Shown here: positions 51,837 through 60,053 of the stretch, piece after piece
How positions within the stretch are numbered: position 1 is the first letter of the stretch
How the letters are laid out: each line of letters begins with the position of its first letter
Source of the DNA: CAVYGN01 sp963796325
Lineage (GTDB): Bacteria; Spirochaetota; Brevinematia; Brevinematales; JAOACQ01
DNA length: 64,000 nucleotides
Direction: 5' to 3'
Assembly (NCBI GenBank): GCA_963796325.1
Contig: CAWCLF010000001.1
Span: 1,860,001-1,924,000, forward strand
The notes under the pieces: generated by a model
Databases searched by the model: none
What the model was told of the DNA's origin: nothing
The model's input: only the letters and a program-made list of their open reading frames with translations
Position numbers and translations under genes: made by a program

Positions 51837-52598
51837 CTACCAATTGTCTATCATATCGTCGGGGTTCTGGTTCTTTTCGCTGAACAGGTCAGTATCGGCG
51901 GTTAAATAATCAAAGTAAGTATAAAAAGGCCTTCCAAGTTCATCATCAGGGTCGAATTCGATCCTGAAGCCCAAAAATGTAATTCCCCTGTCTTCAGAAA
52001 TCTTATAATTTTCCTGGTCAATTGTATCGGGAATATTAATATTGACCTGTTTCCAGCCTACCCAGATCATCGTATCGGCCCTCAAATATTTGGTGTTTTC
52101 AAGATAATCCTTGAGGACAAGGAAAAGCGTGTGCTTGAAGTTCCTTCCGACAACCCATACCGATACGGTTTTACATATCCCTTTGATCTTTATTGGTCTT
52201 GCCGGAATAATACTGCACCAGCTCCAATCCCTTTTCATAAACTCGACTCTGACGCCAAGAACATATTTATTCTTGTCGTTTACCAGGTCTTTCGGACCGC
52301 CTTCCCTTCTCATGGCAGTAGCTATGCCGTAATCCCTGGGCATAAAAGCTGTCCATTCACCCGCTTCTTCAAAATCGTCAACAAGGAGTGTCTGGACAAG
52401 TTCCGTAGCTGTGGTTTTATTCGTATTCTGGCTGGCATTCGTGTTGATTACAGTCAATTCGGCAGATCTGTTGGCAGCGTTGTTAGCATTGCCGGTGGGG
52501 CCGTTGCCGGCATTGGTATTAGCATTTGCCTGAGAAAATCCCGCACCGTAAGCCGCCAATGCCAATATAAATGTTATACTGAATAATTTCAATTTCAT
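51837..52598 (-). CDS. flaA2: Flagellar filament outer-layer protein FlaA-like (second copy)
   Basis: The 253-residue protein has a signal peptide followed by an Asn-Ala-rich linker (residues about 23-60). The FlaA region contains LLVDDFEEAGEWTAFMPRD, VSVWVVGRNFKHTLFLVLKDY, ADTMIWVGWKQVNINIPDTI and FYTYFDYLTADTDLF, typical of spirochaete periplasmic flagellar sheath proteins. It ends DDMIDNW, matched by DDLANKRW in the neighbour. Order panD, flaA1, flaA2 suggests one transcript. The symbol follows the spirochaete habit of naming two adjacent FlaA proteins. Confidence 0.82.
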   Translation of the reverse strand: MKLKLFSITFILALAAYGAGFSQANANTNAGNGPTGNANNAANRSAELTVINTNASQNTNKTTATELVQTLLVDDFEEAGEWTAFMPRDYGIATAMRREGGPKDLVNDKNKYVLGVRVEFMKRDWSWCSIIPARPIKIKGICKTVSVWVVGRNFKHTLFLVLKDYLENTKYLRADTMIWVGWKQVNINIPDTIDQENYKISEDRGITFLGFRIEFDPDDELGRPFYTYFDYLTADTDLFSEKNQNPDDMIDNW

Positions 52599-52618
52599 AA
52601 TCTTTCCTCCACCTTAAA

Positions 52619-53476
52619 TTACCATCTTTTATTCGCCAGATCATCGCCGTTGAAGCGTTCAACATATACGTCAGTCTGGACTTGCAGATAGTTGAAGTAA
52701 CAATAAAACTGGTCGACTCTTTCCGTCGGATAGCTCCACAGCTTTATCATCTGCAGGCTTAGCGATTTAAGAAAAGGAACATGCATTTCAGCCTGCGGTA
52801 TGGTGTCGGGTATTTTAATCATAAGGTTTTTCCATCCAACAAAATCAATATCGCCCGCTCTTAACCTGTTTAAAAAACCTTTATAATCAAGAACATAAAA
52901 TTCCATCCAGTAATGATAGTTGCCGCCCCATACCCATATATCCATGCTTCTGACCTGACCCGGCAGGGGAAGAGGATAAATTTCACCTTCTGTAACAGCC
53001 GGTTTTACCTGCGCATTTGTCTGGCCTGCATTGCTTGTCGATGTCGGAGTCGGCGTTACAGTCGATGTACCGGTACCGGTACCTTTTACCGGAAAAACCT
53101 CAATCCAGTTGTAACCTTTCGTCAGGAATTGCGCCTTTACCCCCAGCGACCATTTCTGCCTGGCATCGACCAGCTGAGGCAGCCCGAGGGGTTTCGCTTC
53201 TATATAAGTAATATTACAGGAATTGGGATCGGGCGGGCTGTTTTCCTGCATAGGGTCCGCAGGCTTTGCAAATTTTGAAAATCTTGCATTCCATTTGACA
53301 TTATTTGATTGGTCATTTTCATTTCCGAAATCCGATACTACGAGGGTTTGAAGATTTACGGCATTTTTTTCAAGACCGGAATAGCTGAAAGGAAATAAAT
53401 TGACTTTACAAAAAAATATTACTATCACTGAAAGTAAAAATAACCTTAATAAACCAACATGTCCTTTGTAACTCAT
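52619..53476 (-). CDS. flaA1: Flagellar filament outer-layer protein FlaA-like (first copy)
   Basis: The 285-residue protein has a signal segment, then LQTLVVSDFGNE, a Gly-Thr-Ser-Pro-rich insert near residues 135-155, and the FlaA core: MDIWVWGGNYHYWMEFYVLDYKG, AGDIDFVGWKNLMIKIPDTI and FYCYFNYLQVQTDVYVERF. It shares this core with the next gene. Together they would coat the periplasmic flagellum. The insert is a low-complexity linker unlike normal FlaA. It lies 20 bases from flaA2 and 27 bases after panD. Confidence 0.8.
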   Translation of the reverse strand: MSYKGHVGLLRLFLLSVIVIFFCKVNLFPFSYSGLEKNAVNLQTLVVSDFGNENDQSNNVKWNARFSKFAKPADPMQENSPPDPNSCNITYIEAKPLGLPQLVDARQKWSLGVKAQFLTKGYNWIEVFPVKGTGTGTSTVTPTPTSTSNAGQTNAQVKPAVTEGEIYPLPLPGQVRSMDIWVWGGNYHYWMEFYVLDYKGFLNRLRAGDIDFVGWKNLMIKIPDTIPQAEMHVPFLKSLSLQMIKLWSYPTERVDQFYCYFNYLQVQTDVYVERFNGDDLANKRW

Positions 53477-53503
53477 AGACCTCTCCTTAGATCTTATTTT
53501 GCT

Positions 53504-53860
53504 TTATAAGATTTGCTTAATTTTATTATCGTCATCAACGCATATGATCTTAGGTTTAACTTTGCCGGCCTCCGATTCTTCAATTTGCCCGAACGCTGCT
53601 ACAATAATCCTGTCTCCGACCCTGTTCAAATGAGCTCCTGCTCCATTCAGGCATACAATACCGCTCCCGGGAACACCGGGTATGGCGTAAGTAATGAGCC
53701 TTCCTCCGTTTGTCAGGTTCCATACATGAACCTGTTCATAAGAGTAAATTCCAGCTTCTTTTAGGAGGTCTCCATCTATGGTTATGCTGCCTATATAATC
53801 CAGGTTCGTTTCAGTAACCACCGCTCTATGGATCTTAGCTCTCAAAACTGTCAGCAGCAT
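53504..53860 (-). CDS. panD: Aspartate 1-decarboxylase
   Basis: PanD makes beta-alanine for pantothenate and CoA. The 118-residue chain is cut between Gly and Ser; with the ATG at 53860, Ser25 in DYIGSITID becomes the pyruvoyl group. Other blocks are RAKIHRAVVTETNLDY, VHVWNLTNGGRLITYAI and GSGIVCLNGAGAHLNRVGDRIIVAAF. It heads a unit with the two flaA genes, an unexpected partner. A promoter lies just upstream. An alternative TTG one codon earlier is less likely. Confidence 0.95.
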   Translation of the reverse strand: MLLTVLRAKIHRAVVTETNLDYIGSITIDGDLLKEAGIYSYEQVHVWNLTNGGRLITYAIPGVPGSGIVCLNGAGAHLNRVGDRIIVAAFGQIEESEAGKVKPKIICVDDDNKIKQIL

Positions 53861-53886
53861 CAATAAATAAGCCTCTTTAACTATTT

Positions 53887-53915
53887 ATTTTAATATACAA
53901 AAAATTTTATGTAAA
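53887..53915 (-). promoter_or_regulatory. Promoter for panD-flaA1-flaA2
   Basis: On the minus strand TTTACA (53915-53910) and TAAAAT (53892-53887) are 17 bases apart. The transcript would start about 20 bases before the panD start codon. A flagellar sigma-28 pattern was not seen here. Confidence 0.6.
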
Positions 53916-53969
53916 GGGTAAAAAAGTTATTTTTCCCCTGTTAAATATCTATTTTATTATCACGGCCTA

Positions 53970-54821
53970 TTACTTAAGGGTCACAACATTTTTATCGGGT
54001 ATTCCCCAATATCGGCCTTCCTTTTTTAAAACTTCATCGTTAGAGTTCTTTATTTGATAATATATATAAATATTATAACTGCCGGCCGGCAGGAAATCGT
54101 CGGATGTGTTCATTCCGTTCCAGATCCTCGTAAGCTGCGACTGGCCGTTCACGATGTTTATGTTTCTCGCTTCACCTATCAAATAATCTTCGATAGTCTT
54201 TTTACCTTTCCCTGCAGGCATTGCATAAATGAAAAAATCGCAGTATTTTGCTTCCTTTAATTTACTTGTTATTACAAATGTCATTTTCAGGTTTTTTCTC
54301 GGCGCTGCGGTCGGGGTTACCGAATCGTTGCCGATCAGGATAATAACTCCGCTTTTAACTGCCGGGGTCTCAATCTCCCTCTGTATAATTTCAGAAGTTT
54401 TCTTTACAGGTTTTTCCTTTACCGGTTTCGATTTTTTTTGAGTTTTCTTTTCAGGCTGCTGCTTTTTAGGAAGCTCCGGTTTTTCCCTTTTTATTTCAAT
54501 TTTCCGGCTGATAACATTTGTTTCATTATTCTCTTTTACCTGACCCACGCCAACCTCGGGTTCGATTGGAAGCGAACTCTTCGATTCCTGCGGGATGAGA
54601 TTTGTCAGATTATTATTAGTTACAGGTTCCGTCATACTGATGTTGGTATTAACCTGTATATTATTGGTATTTGTCCCGGACATTTCATCTTTGATAGTTT
54701 CGCTGTAAATATCGCTGGATTGGTTCGAGGGTTTCTTCCCGAAATTAAATGTAAATTTTTTCTGGCAGCTTACGGAGGAAAAAATGATAACTGCAGCCAG
54801 GATAACTAAAAATATCTTCAT
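53970..54821 (-). CDS. Lipoprotein with Lys/Pro/Glu-rich linker
   Basis: From the ATG at 54821 (GTGGAGGATTTG upstream) the protein has about 283 residues. It has a lipobox (SVSC), a long polar linker with repeats such as KPVKEKPVKK and PEKKTQKKS, and a C-terminal globular beta-rich domain of about 120 residues beginning GVIILIGNDSVTP. The latter ends in KNVVTLK and might have a FlgD-like immunoglobulin pattern (TRIWNGMNTSDDFLPAGSYNIYIYY), in which a WNG..D..G..Y turn is typical. Function is unknown. The linker could span the periplasm. Confidence 0.66.
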   Translation of the reverse strand: MKIFLVILAAVIIFSSVSCQKKFTFNFGKKPSNQSSDIYSETIKDEMSGTNTNNIQVNTNISMTEPVTNNNLTNLIPQESKSSLPIEPEVGVGQVKENNETNVISRKIEIKREKPELPKKQQPEKKTQKKSKPVKEKPVKKTSEIIQREIETPAVKSGVIILIGNDSVTPTAAPRKNLKMTFVITSKLKEAKYCDFFIYAMPAGKGKKTIEDYLIGEARNINIVNGQSQLTRIWNGMNTSDDFLPAGSYNIYIYYQIKNSNDEVLKKEGRYWGIPDKNVVTLK

Positions 54822-54841
54822 CAAATCCTCCACCGGATATG

Positions 54842-56137
54842 TTATCCGATTTTTGAATATCTGAAAGAATAAAGCATAGCACCGCTCGTTACCTTGGGAT
54901 AAAGACTGATCGAATTATAGGGCATCCATTTGCCTTTATCGGCAAGTTCAATGAGTTTCATGGCATCGATTCCGTTTGTCAGGAAAGCTCCGGCGTAATC
55001 GCCGTTTTTAACTGCTTTTAATGCTTCGTTATCCGAATATGCATACCCTACTTCATCTTCATAATTGCTGTCATTAATGCCAAGGTAAGATTTGAATATA
55101 ATCGATTCGAGAATTTCACTGTCAGCCCTGTCCTCTGTAACAGGCATATCCATATTCAATATCAGATACCTGTTAGGGATAGCTTTAATATAAATTCCGT
55201 ATGTAACAATCCCTCTTACCTGGCTGTCATTTAAAATCATCCTTATTTTTTTAGCGGCAAGCTTTTCAGTATTCGGATCCGCAAAGGGTATGGCAGCCAT
55301 TTTGTATTTCTGTGACAGGTTCTTTATAAAGTCCGCAGGCTTTATATTGAAATTCCTGATCAGCCTGTTCACAGGGTAAAATCTCATCGCCTTGTCATAT
55401 GCATTGAAGAGGTTTACAAGCACGTAACTGCAGGGTTCCCTGCCCGTAGCCCTGTCTCCCAATGACGAGGCGACATCTTTTTTATATAATAGGGCTGCTT
55501 CATACCTGTAGTCATCTATTACATAAAAAGTTTTATTGCTGAAATATTTTATTACGCGGGTTTTTAATTCTTCATCAAGGATCCTGTATATGTTGTTTGA
55601 ATTACCGTCAATGTCGGTAAAAGAGAGAACTTCAGCGGCTGATTCCGGCTTTCTCGAGCCGAGCATTGTGTTAAGTTCGCCTGCCCCGTCCTTAACAAGA
55701 CATACAACCGGTTCAAGGCTGCATTGAGTTTCCTTAAGCAGAGAGTATTTTTCATCCCTGTATTTCTCGATCGTCTTTTCCTGTTTTTTGATTTTTCCGT
55801 CATAATCCTCAATTTTCAGCAATCCTATGATGCCGTAACGCCTGTATTCAACTCCGTCGATCAGAACATTCTGTTCATTGATATATAAATACGGTTTTTT
55901 ATCTATGACAAGTACATCCCTCAGAAGCCATCCGTATAATTTATGAACAGCGTTCTTGTATTTATCTTCTCCTTCGCCTTCACTGCAGATAACGTTGCAG
56001 AAATTATTTGCATTTTCAGCCAGCTTGGCTGCCCTTTCAGGGTTAAGATAATCCGTTGACGGACATAAAAGGTCGCTTATTTTATTTGATTTTTCAGAAT
56101 TATAGTAAATACCCGTGAAAGGTAAGATTTCAGCCAT
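54842..56137 (-). CDS. DUF1015-family protein
   Basis: From the ATG at 56137 (GGGGAAGGGATC upstream) the protein has 431 residues. It begins MAEILPFTGIYYN and ends with PKVTSGAMLYSFRYS, which is the characteristic start and end of DUF1015 proteins; in between lie GIIGLLKIEDYD and FYVIDDYRYEAALLYKK. DUF1015 proteins are widespread cytoplasmic proteins of unknown activity, sometimes near biosynthetic genes. It is 20 bases ahead of the lipoprotein gene. Confidence 0.75.
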   Translation of the reverse strand: MAEILPFTGIYYNSEKSNKISDLLCPSTDYLNPERAAKLAENANNFCNVICSEGEGEDKYKNAVHKLYGWLLRDVLVIDKKPYLYINEQNVLIDGVEYRRYGIIGLLKIEDYDGKIKKQEKTIEKYRDEKYSLLKETQCSLEPVVCLVKDGAGELNTMLGSRKPESAAEVLSFTDIDGNSNNIYRILDEELKTRVIKYFSNKTFYVIDDYRYEAALLYKKDVASSLGDRATGREPCSYVLVNLFNAYDKAMRFYPVNRLIRNFNIKPADFIKNLSQKYKMAAIPFADPNTEKLAAKKIRMILNDSQVRGIVTYGIYIKAIPNRYLILNMDMPVTEDRADSEILESIIFKSYLGINDSNYEDEVGYAYSDNEALKAVKNGDYAGAFLTNGIDAMKLIELADKGKWMPYNSISLYPKVTSGAMLYSFRYSKIG

Positions 56138-56467
56138 AAAGATCCCTTCCCCTGCCATAATATTGATACGGAATAAGAAGTTAGATATATTTATCTCTTA
56201 ATTCCTTATCGGCAATTTAATAATAATAATTAACAGCCCGGCCGGTTTATTATGGGCGCTTCTAATAACCCACCCTTACGGGTACAAGCCCTTTTCACCG
56301 GACAGGAATTTAATCGATTCTTATTTATCCCGATCCCGGTAAACACGGTTTGCATGGATAAACGGAACCTCGATTCGAAGAGTGCCGATCGGGAATTGCA
56401 GATTTATATTAATTATGACATACTATTTTAAAGGATTTTTTAAAAAAAATAAATGTTTGATGCAGGT
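56138..56467. other. Intergenic region with dispersed motif and weak promoter
   Basis: About 330 bases between divergent genes. It holds the repeated 12-base motif GGGCGCTTCTAA (56254-56265) and GGGTACAAGCCC followed by CACCGGACAGG, pieces of the tandem hairpin unit of 16524-16587. A possible promoter is TTGCAG (56396-56401), 17 bases, CATACT (56419-56424). No protein remnant was found in it. Confidence 0.5.
56254..56265. repeat. 12-base motif GGGCGCTTCTAA, copy 2
   Basis: This is an exact copy of the motif at 39886-39897. Related sequence TTTAGAAGTTCCCA occurs at 16599-16612 in reverse orientation. All lie in intergenic DNA. Confidence 0.55.
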
Positions 56468-57082
56468 ATGATCAAAATCATAGCCGCCACACATAATAGC
56501 GGCAAATTAAAGGAAATAAAACAGATATTGAACTCCGCAGATGTACTGTCGCTTTTCGACCTTTCATATTTCGAAGACATTCCTGAAAACGGCAGCACTT
56601 TCTACGAAAATGCTCTCCAAAAGGCTTTTATAATCAGGGATGTATTTAAGAACACTATCGAAGATTCCTACATCCTTGCCGACGATTCGGGTCTGGAAGT
56701 CGAAGCGCTGGGAGGAAGGCCTGGAATATATTCCGCCAGATACGCCGGTGAAAACTCGACGCAGGGAGAACTTATAGACAAGATTCTTGGCGAATTATCC
56801 GAAACTCCGGATTTTAAAAGAAGTGCGAGATTCGTAAGTTCAATGGTCCTGCTGGCGCCCGGCGGCCTGATACACGGTTATGAAGGATACTGCCGCGGAC
56901 GGATAGGCCGCGAACCAAGGGGTTCCAACGGTTTCGGATACGATCCGGTATTTCTCCCGGAGGAGTATAATTATGAAAAAACTATGGCGGAACTCTCCGA
57001 CGAGGCCAAGAATGAGATTTCACACAGGCGAAAAGCCCTTGACGGCATAAAAATAATTGTGGAAGAAGAATCAGGTTTATGA
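56468..57082 (+). CDS. rdgB: XTP/dITP pyrophosphatase
   Basis: RdgB/HAM1 hydrolyses non-canonical purine triphosphates such as dITP and XTP. The 204 residues start at the ATG at 56468, where family members begin MIKIIAATHNSGKLKEI; an ATG at 56453 is also in frame. Other blocks are FYENALQKAF, LADDSGLEVEALGGRPGIYSARYAGE, and GSNGFGYDPVFLPEE. The next gene overlaps its stop. It may keep hypoxanthine out of DNA in partnership with endonuclease V elsewhere in this window. Confidence 0.94.
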   Translation: MIKIIAATHNSGKLKEIKQILNSADVLSLFDLSYFEDIPENGSTFYENALQKAFIIRDVFKNTIEDSYILADDSGLEVEALGGRPGIYSARYAGENSTQGELIDKILGELSETPDFKRSARFVSSMVLLAPGGLIHGYEGYCRGRIGREPRGSNGFGYDPVFLPEEYNYEKTMAELSDEAKNEISHRRKALDGIKIIVEEESGL

Positions 57083-57726
57083 AAAGACAGGAAATAATTT
57101 CCCATATTGCATCGTATTTAAAGGAAGAATGGATCGGCGATCCCCGCAAAGATCTTACCGAGAAAGGATCCGCTTTTGGCAGGCTTGAAAACGAATGTCT
57201 TTATTGCCGTAAATGCCGTTTGTACGAAACTGCGAATAATCTCGTTTTTTCCGACGGAAGCCCCGATTCTTCTATTGTTTTCATCGGAGAGGCACCGGGA
57301 GCGGATGAAGATGCACAGGGCCTGCCTTTCGTAGGAAGAGCCGGTAAACTCCTTACAAATGTCATAGAAAAGTCGGGACTGACAAGGAACGAGGTATATA
57401 TCTGCAATATATTAAAGCACCGTCCGCCTGATAATAGAAATCCTCTTCCTGATGAAATCGCCGCCTGCACGCCTTACCTTGTCGAACAGTTGTCGCTTGT
57501 AAAACCGAAGATCATCGTTACTCTGGGTAATTTTTCTACAAAATTCATGCTCGGTACCGAAGAAGGGATTACCAGGCTTCGGGGGAATATCAGGAAATCG
57601 GAATTCGGATATGATATCCTGCCTTCATATCACCCGGCTGCAGTATTGCGTAATATGAACCTCTTAACCGATCTTGAAAACGATATTAAGAAAGCGGCAG
57701 CATTGACCGGGGGCCGGCGGCAGTAA
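57079..57726 (+). CDS. Family 4-type uracil-DNA glycosylase
   Basis: The 215-residue protein has the family 4 motifs GEAPGADEDAQGLPFVGRAGK and SYHPAAVLRN. It removes uracil from DNA in homologues that carry a 4Fe-4S cluster. Ligands visible are Cys40 and Cys43 and a late Cys130. The third ligand, normally the Cys in a KCRPP block, is His114 here (LKHRPPDNR). Cys46 and Cys109 are near. An altered cluster site is therefore likely. The start overlaps the rdgB stop (ATGA), so both are co-transcribed; the stop is three bases from convergent tolC. Confidence 0.88.
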   Translation: MKRQEIISHIASYLKEEWIGDPRKDLTEKGSAFGRLENECLYCRKCRLYETANNLVFSDGSPDSSIVFIGEAPGADEDAQGLPFVGRAGKLLTNVIEKSGLTRNEVYICNILKHRPPDNRNPLPDEIAACTPYLVEQLSLVKPKIIVTLGNFSTKFMLGTEEGITRLRGNIRKSEFGYDILPSYHPAAVLRNMNLLTDLENDIKKAAALTGGRRQ

Positions 57727-57729
57727 ATT

Positions 57730-59109
57730 TCAATCGATCATCCTGTGCAGCGTCACCGTGTTTGTATACATATCGAGAATCGATCCGATGTAATCGATAT
57801 CGGCCAGGTAATAAGTCATTTCCATGCCGTTTACCTCGGCAACCGGGGACGCCCATTTTTTATATCTTTCAAGGGCCATCGAATAACCGGTGAGAGCACT
57901 CTCCAGGATTTCAAGCTGGCTTGTCCTGATTTCCCTGCCGTACGTTATACTATCCATTAAATTCCTGATCCTGTAATCAATCGAGTCTGCAGTCTCTTTT
58001 TTTACCCACTCGAGCCTTTCAAAATTACCTTCTTCCTCCCTGATCATTCCGGCCGTTTTTGATACGGGCAAAAGACTGTCGATCGGCATGACGAGCTCAA
58101 CCCCCGTATTCCAACCGGTCAGCCACTTCCTGTCGCTGTCCAGGTAGTGCTCTTTTTTTAAATCATAGTCGTAATTAAAAAATCCCGTAAGTACAGGCCA
58201 TCTCATGCCCTCCGCTATATTCCTGCTTATTTTGCTCATTTCAAGCGAGTAATCTACAGTCTTCAGTGTGATATTATTCGATTCTGCTTTTGCAAGGGCA
58301 TCATTATATGAAATATTCTCATCCAACGAATTTGTCGCGCTGTAAAAATTTCCTAAAAATTCAATATTTGACGGATCAGCCTCGCCGATTTGTTCGCAGA
58401 TTGCATTTTTTGCGGCATAAAGCGCATTTGAAAGCTTATAAAGGGAAGGAATAGTACTTTTATACTGTACTTCTGCTGTCAATTTATCGAATTCCGAAAT
58501 ATATCCGCCTGCATACCTTGACATTATTTCATCGAAACGGGTCTTGAAGTGTGAATTTATTTCCTGATACATATCGAGATTTCTTGCTATGTAAAGATAG
58601 CTGTAAAAGAGCGTCCGGATAAGGGCCGATATTTCCTTTTTCTTGTCATGGAGCATCTCCTTGGACATATCGAGATTGATTTTCCTCAGTTCCATGGAAT
58701 TCCACAGTCTGAAGCCCGAAAACAGCGTTTTAGTTATGCCCAGGCCGACGGAATAATTGTCGAAGAATACATTTGTGACTTCATTTGACTGCAGTACGGG
58801 CAGCGACACGGGCCCTACCGATGCATTGGATACGACATTGAATGCGTTAATAACAGAACCTTCAACAGATCCCGGATCGATAAGGTTTATCCCTGCATTC
58901 ACATTTATTCCGGGAAGCCAGAAATCCCCCGCACTCTGGTCGAACTGAGCCTGGGCTATTTTAATCCCCGCTTCGAATTTACCTATCTCATTATTATTTT
59001 TCAGAGCCTTTTCAATCGCATTTTCAAGAGTATATGTCACGGTTTCGGATATCAGACAGCTGCAAGGCAGGGATAATATAACAATTATTATTGATAATAA
59101 TCTTTTCAT
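57730..59109 (-). CDS. TolC-family outer-membrane efflux protein
   Basis: The 459-residue protein has a signal peptide (MKRLLSIIIVILSLPCSCLIS). Then come TYTLENAIEKALKNNNEI and the coiled-coil/barrel pattern of the OEP fold, including the long helices with KKEISALIRTLFYSYLYIARN and ADIDYIGSILDMYTN. It is the last gene of the export operon and would be its outer-membrane exit duct. Its start overlaps the stop of the upstream ATPase gene. The substrate is unknown. Confidence 0.85.
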   Translation of the reverse strand: MKRLLSIIIVILSLPCSCLISETVTYTLENAIEKALKNNNEIGKFEAGIKIAQAQFDQSAGDFWLPGINVNAGINLIDPGSVEGSVINAFNVVSNASVGPVSLPVLQSNEVTNVFFDNYSVGLGITKTLFSGFRLWNSMELRKINLDMSKEMLHDKKKEISALIRTLFYSYLYIARNLDMYQEINSHFKTRFDEIMSRYAGGYISEFDKLTAEVQYKSTIPSLYKLSNALYAAKNAICEQIGEADPSNIEFLGNFYSATNSLDENISYNDALAKAESNNITLKTVDYSLEMSKISRNIAEGMRWPVLTGFFNYDYDLKKEHYLDSDRKWLTGWNTGVELVMPIDSLLPVSKTAGMIREEEGNFERLEWVKKETADSIDYRIRNLMDSITYGREIRTSQLEILESALTGYSMALERYKKWASPVAEVNGMEMTYYLADIDYIGSILDMYTNTVTLHRMID

Positions 59110-60053
59110 AAGGGGTTTCCTCCTTTTAAATCTCCCTTTGTTATGACGCTGGTAACGAATACATCCTCAAGGGATGGAAATATTTTATCGATACTGTAAT
59201 TTTCGATTTTTTTCAATCCGAAAACTTTATTTATCAATTGAACCGCATCGAGGCCCTTATCGCATAGTATATGGATATCGGCCCCGAAAACGGCGGCTTC
59301 ATGTATAAAATCAAGACCGGATACGGCATTAAAAATATCAATAAGATTTTGAGATTTAATGTTGTATACATCGTAAGGCAGCGAAGTTTTCAAACCTTCG
59401 GGTGAATCCAGCGCAATTATCCTGCCCCCCAGGATCAGGGCGATCCTGTCGCAATGTTCGGCTTCATCCATATAATGAGTCGTTACAAAAACGGTTTTAC
59501 CCTCTTCTGCAAAAGAATAAATAAGGTCCCAGAAATTCCTCCTCATAATCGGATCGACCCCTGAGGTGGGTTCATCAAGGAAAAGCACGGCCGGATCATG
59601 CAGTATAGCGCCGCCCAAAGAAAGGCGCTGTTTGATACCCAGGGGGAGTCCTTTTACCATTTTATTCTTCATACCTTGCATATCCGTCAGCTCTATGACA
59701 AGATCGATTCTTTTCCGGAGAATATCGTTAGACAGGCTGTAAATGCTTCCGAAGAACTCCAGATTTTCAGAAACAGAAAGATCGTCGTACAGTGAAAATT
59801 TCTGCGACATATATCCGATGCTGTTTTTTATCATGAACTGTTCTTTTGTTATATCGAACCCGTTTACATGCCCCGACCCGGAACTCGGGGAAATGATGCC
59901 GCAAAGCATCTTGATCGTTGTGCTCTTCCCCGCACCGTTCGGGCCCAGGAACCCGAATATTTCCCCCTTTTTTACCCTGAAGCTTATATTATCGACTGCA
60001 GTGAAATGGTCGAACCTTTTTGTGAGAGAATCCACTTCCACGGTAAAATCCAT
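59106..60053 (-). CDS. ABC exporter ATPase (second)
   Basis: The 315-residue protein has GPNGAGKSTTIKMLCG (Walker A), QKFSLYDDLSV, LPLGIKQRLSLGGAI in the signature position, LFLDEPTSGVDPIMRR (Walker B) and VTTHYMDEAEHCD (switch). This fits the drug-exporter ATPases of the YbhF/CcmA type. The ATPase core is followed by a C-terminal half with ISRPEGLKTSLPYDVY-like residues. It is encoded after the two permeases. The signature is less canonical (PLGIKQR) than in the first ATPase. Confidence 0.9.
   Translation of the reverse strand: MDFTVEVDSLTKRFDHFTAVDNISFRVKKGEIFGFLGPNGAGKSTTIKMLCGIISPSSGSGHVNGFDITKEQFMIKNSIGYMSQKFSLYDDLSVSENLEFFGSIYSLSNDILRKRIDLVIELTDMQGMKNKMVKGLPLGIKQRLSLGGAILHDPAVLFLDEPTSGVDPIMRRNFWDLIYSFAEEGKTVFVTTHYMDEAEHCDRIALILGGRIIALDSPEGLKTSLPYDVYNIKSQNLIDIFNAVSGLDFIHEAAVFGADIHILCDKGLDAVQLINKVFGLKKIENYSIDKIFPSLEDVFVTSVITKGDLKGGNPL

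Noticed and set aside
53970..54821. FlgD flagellar hook-cap protein
   Set aside because: Only a loose immunoglobulin-like pattern is seen; lipoprotein signal and long charged linker do not fit FlgD.
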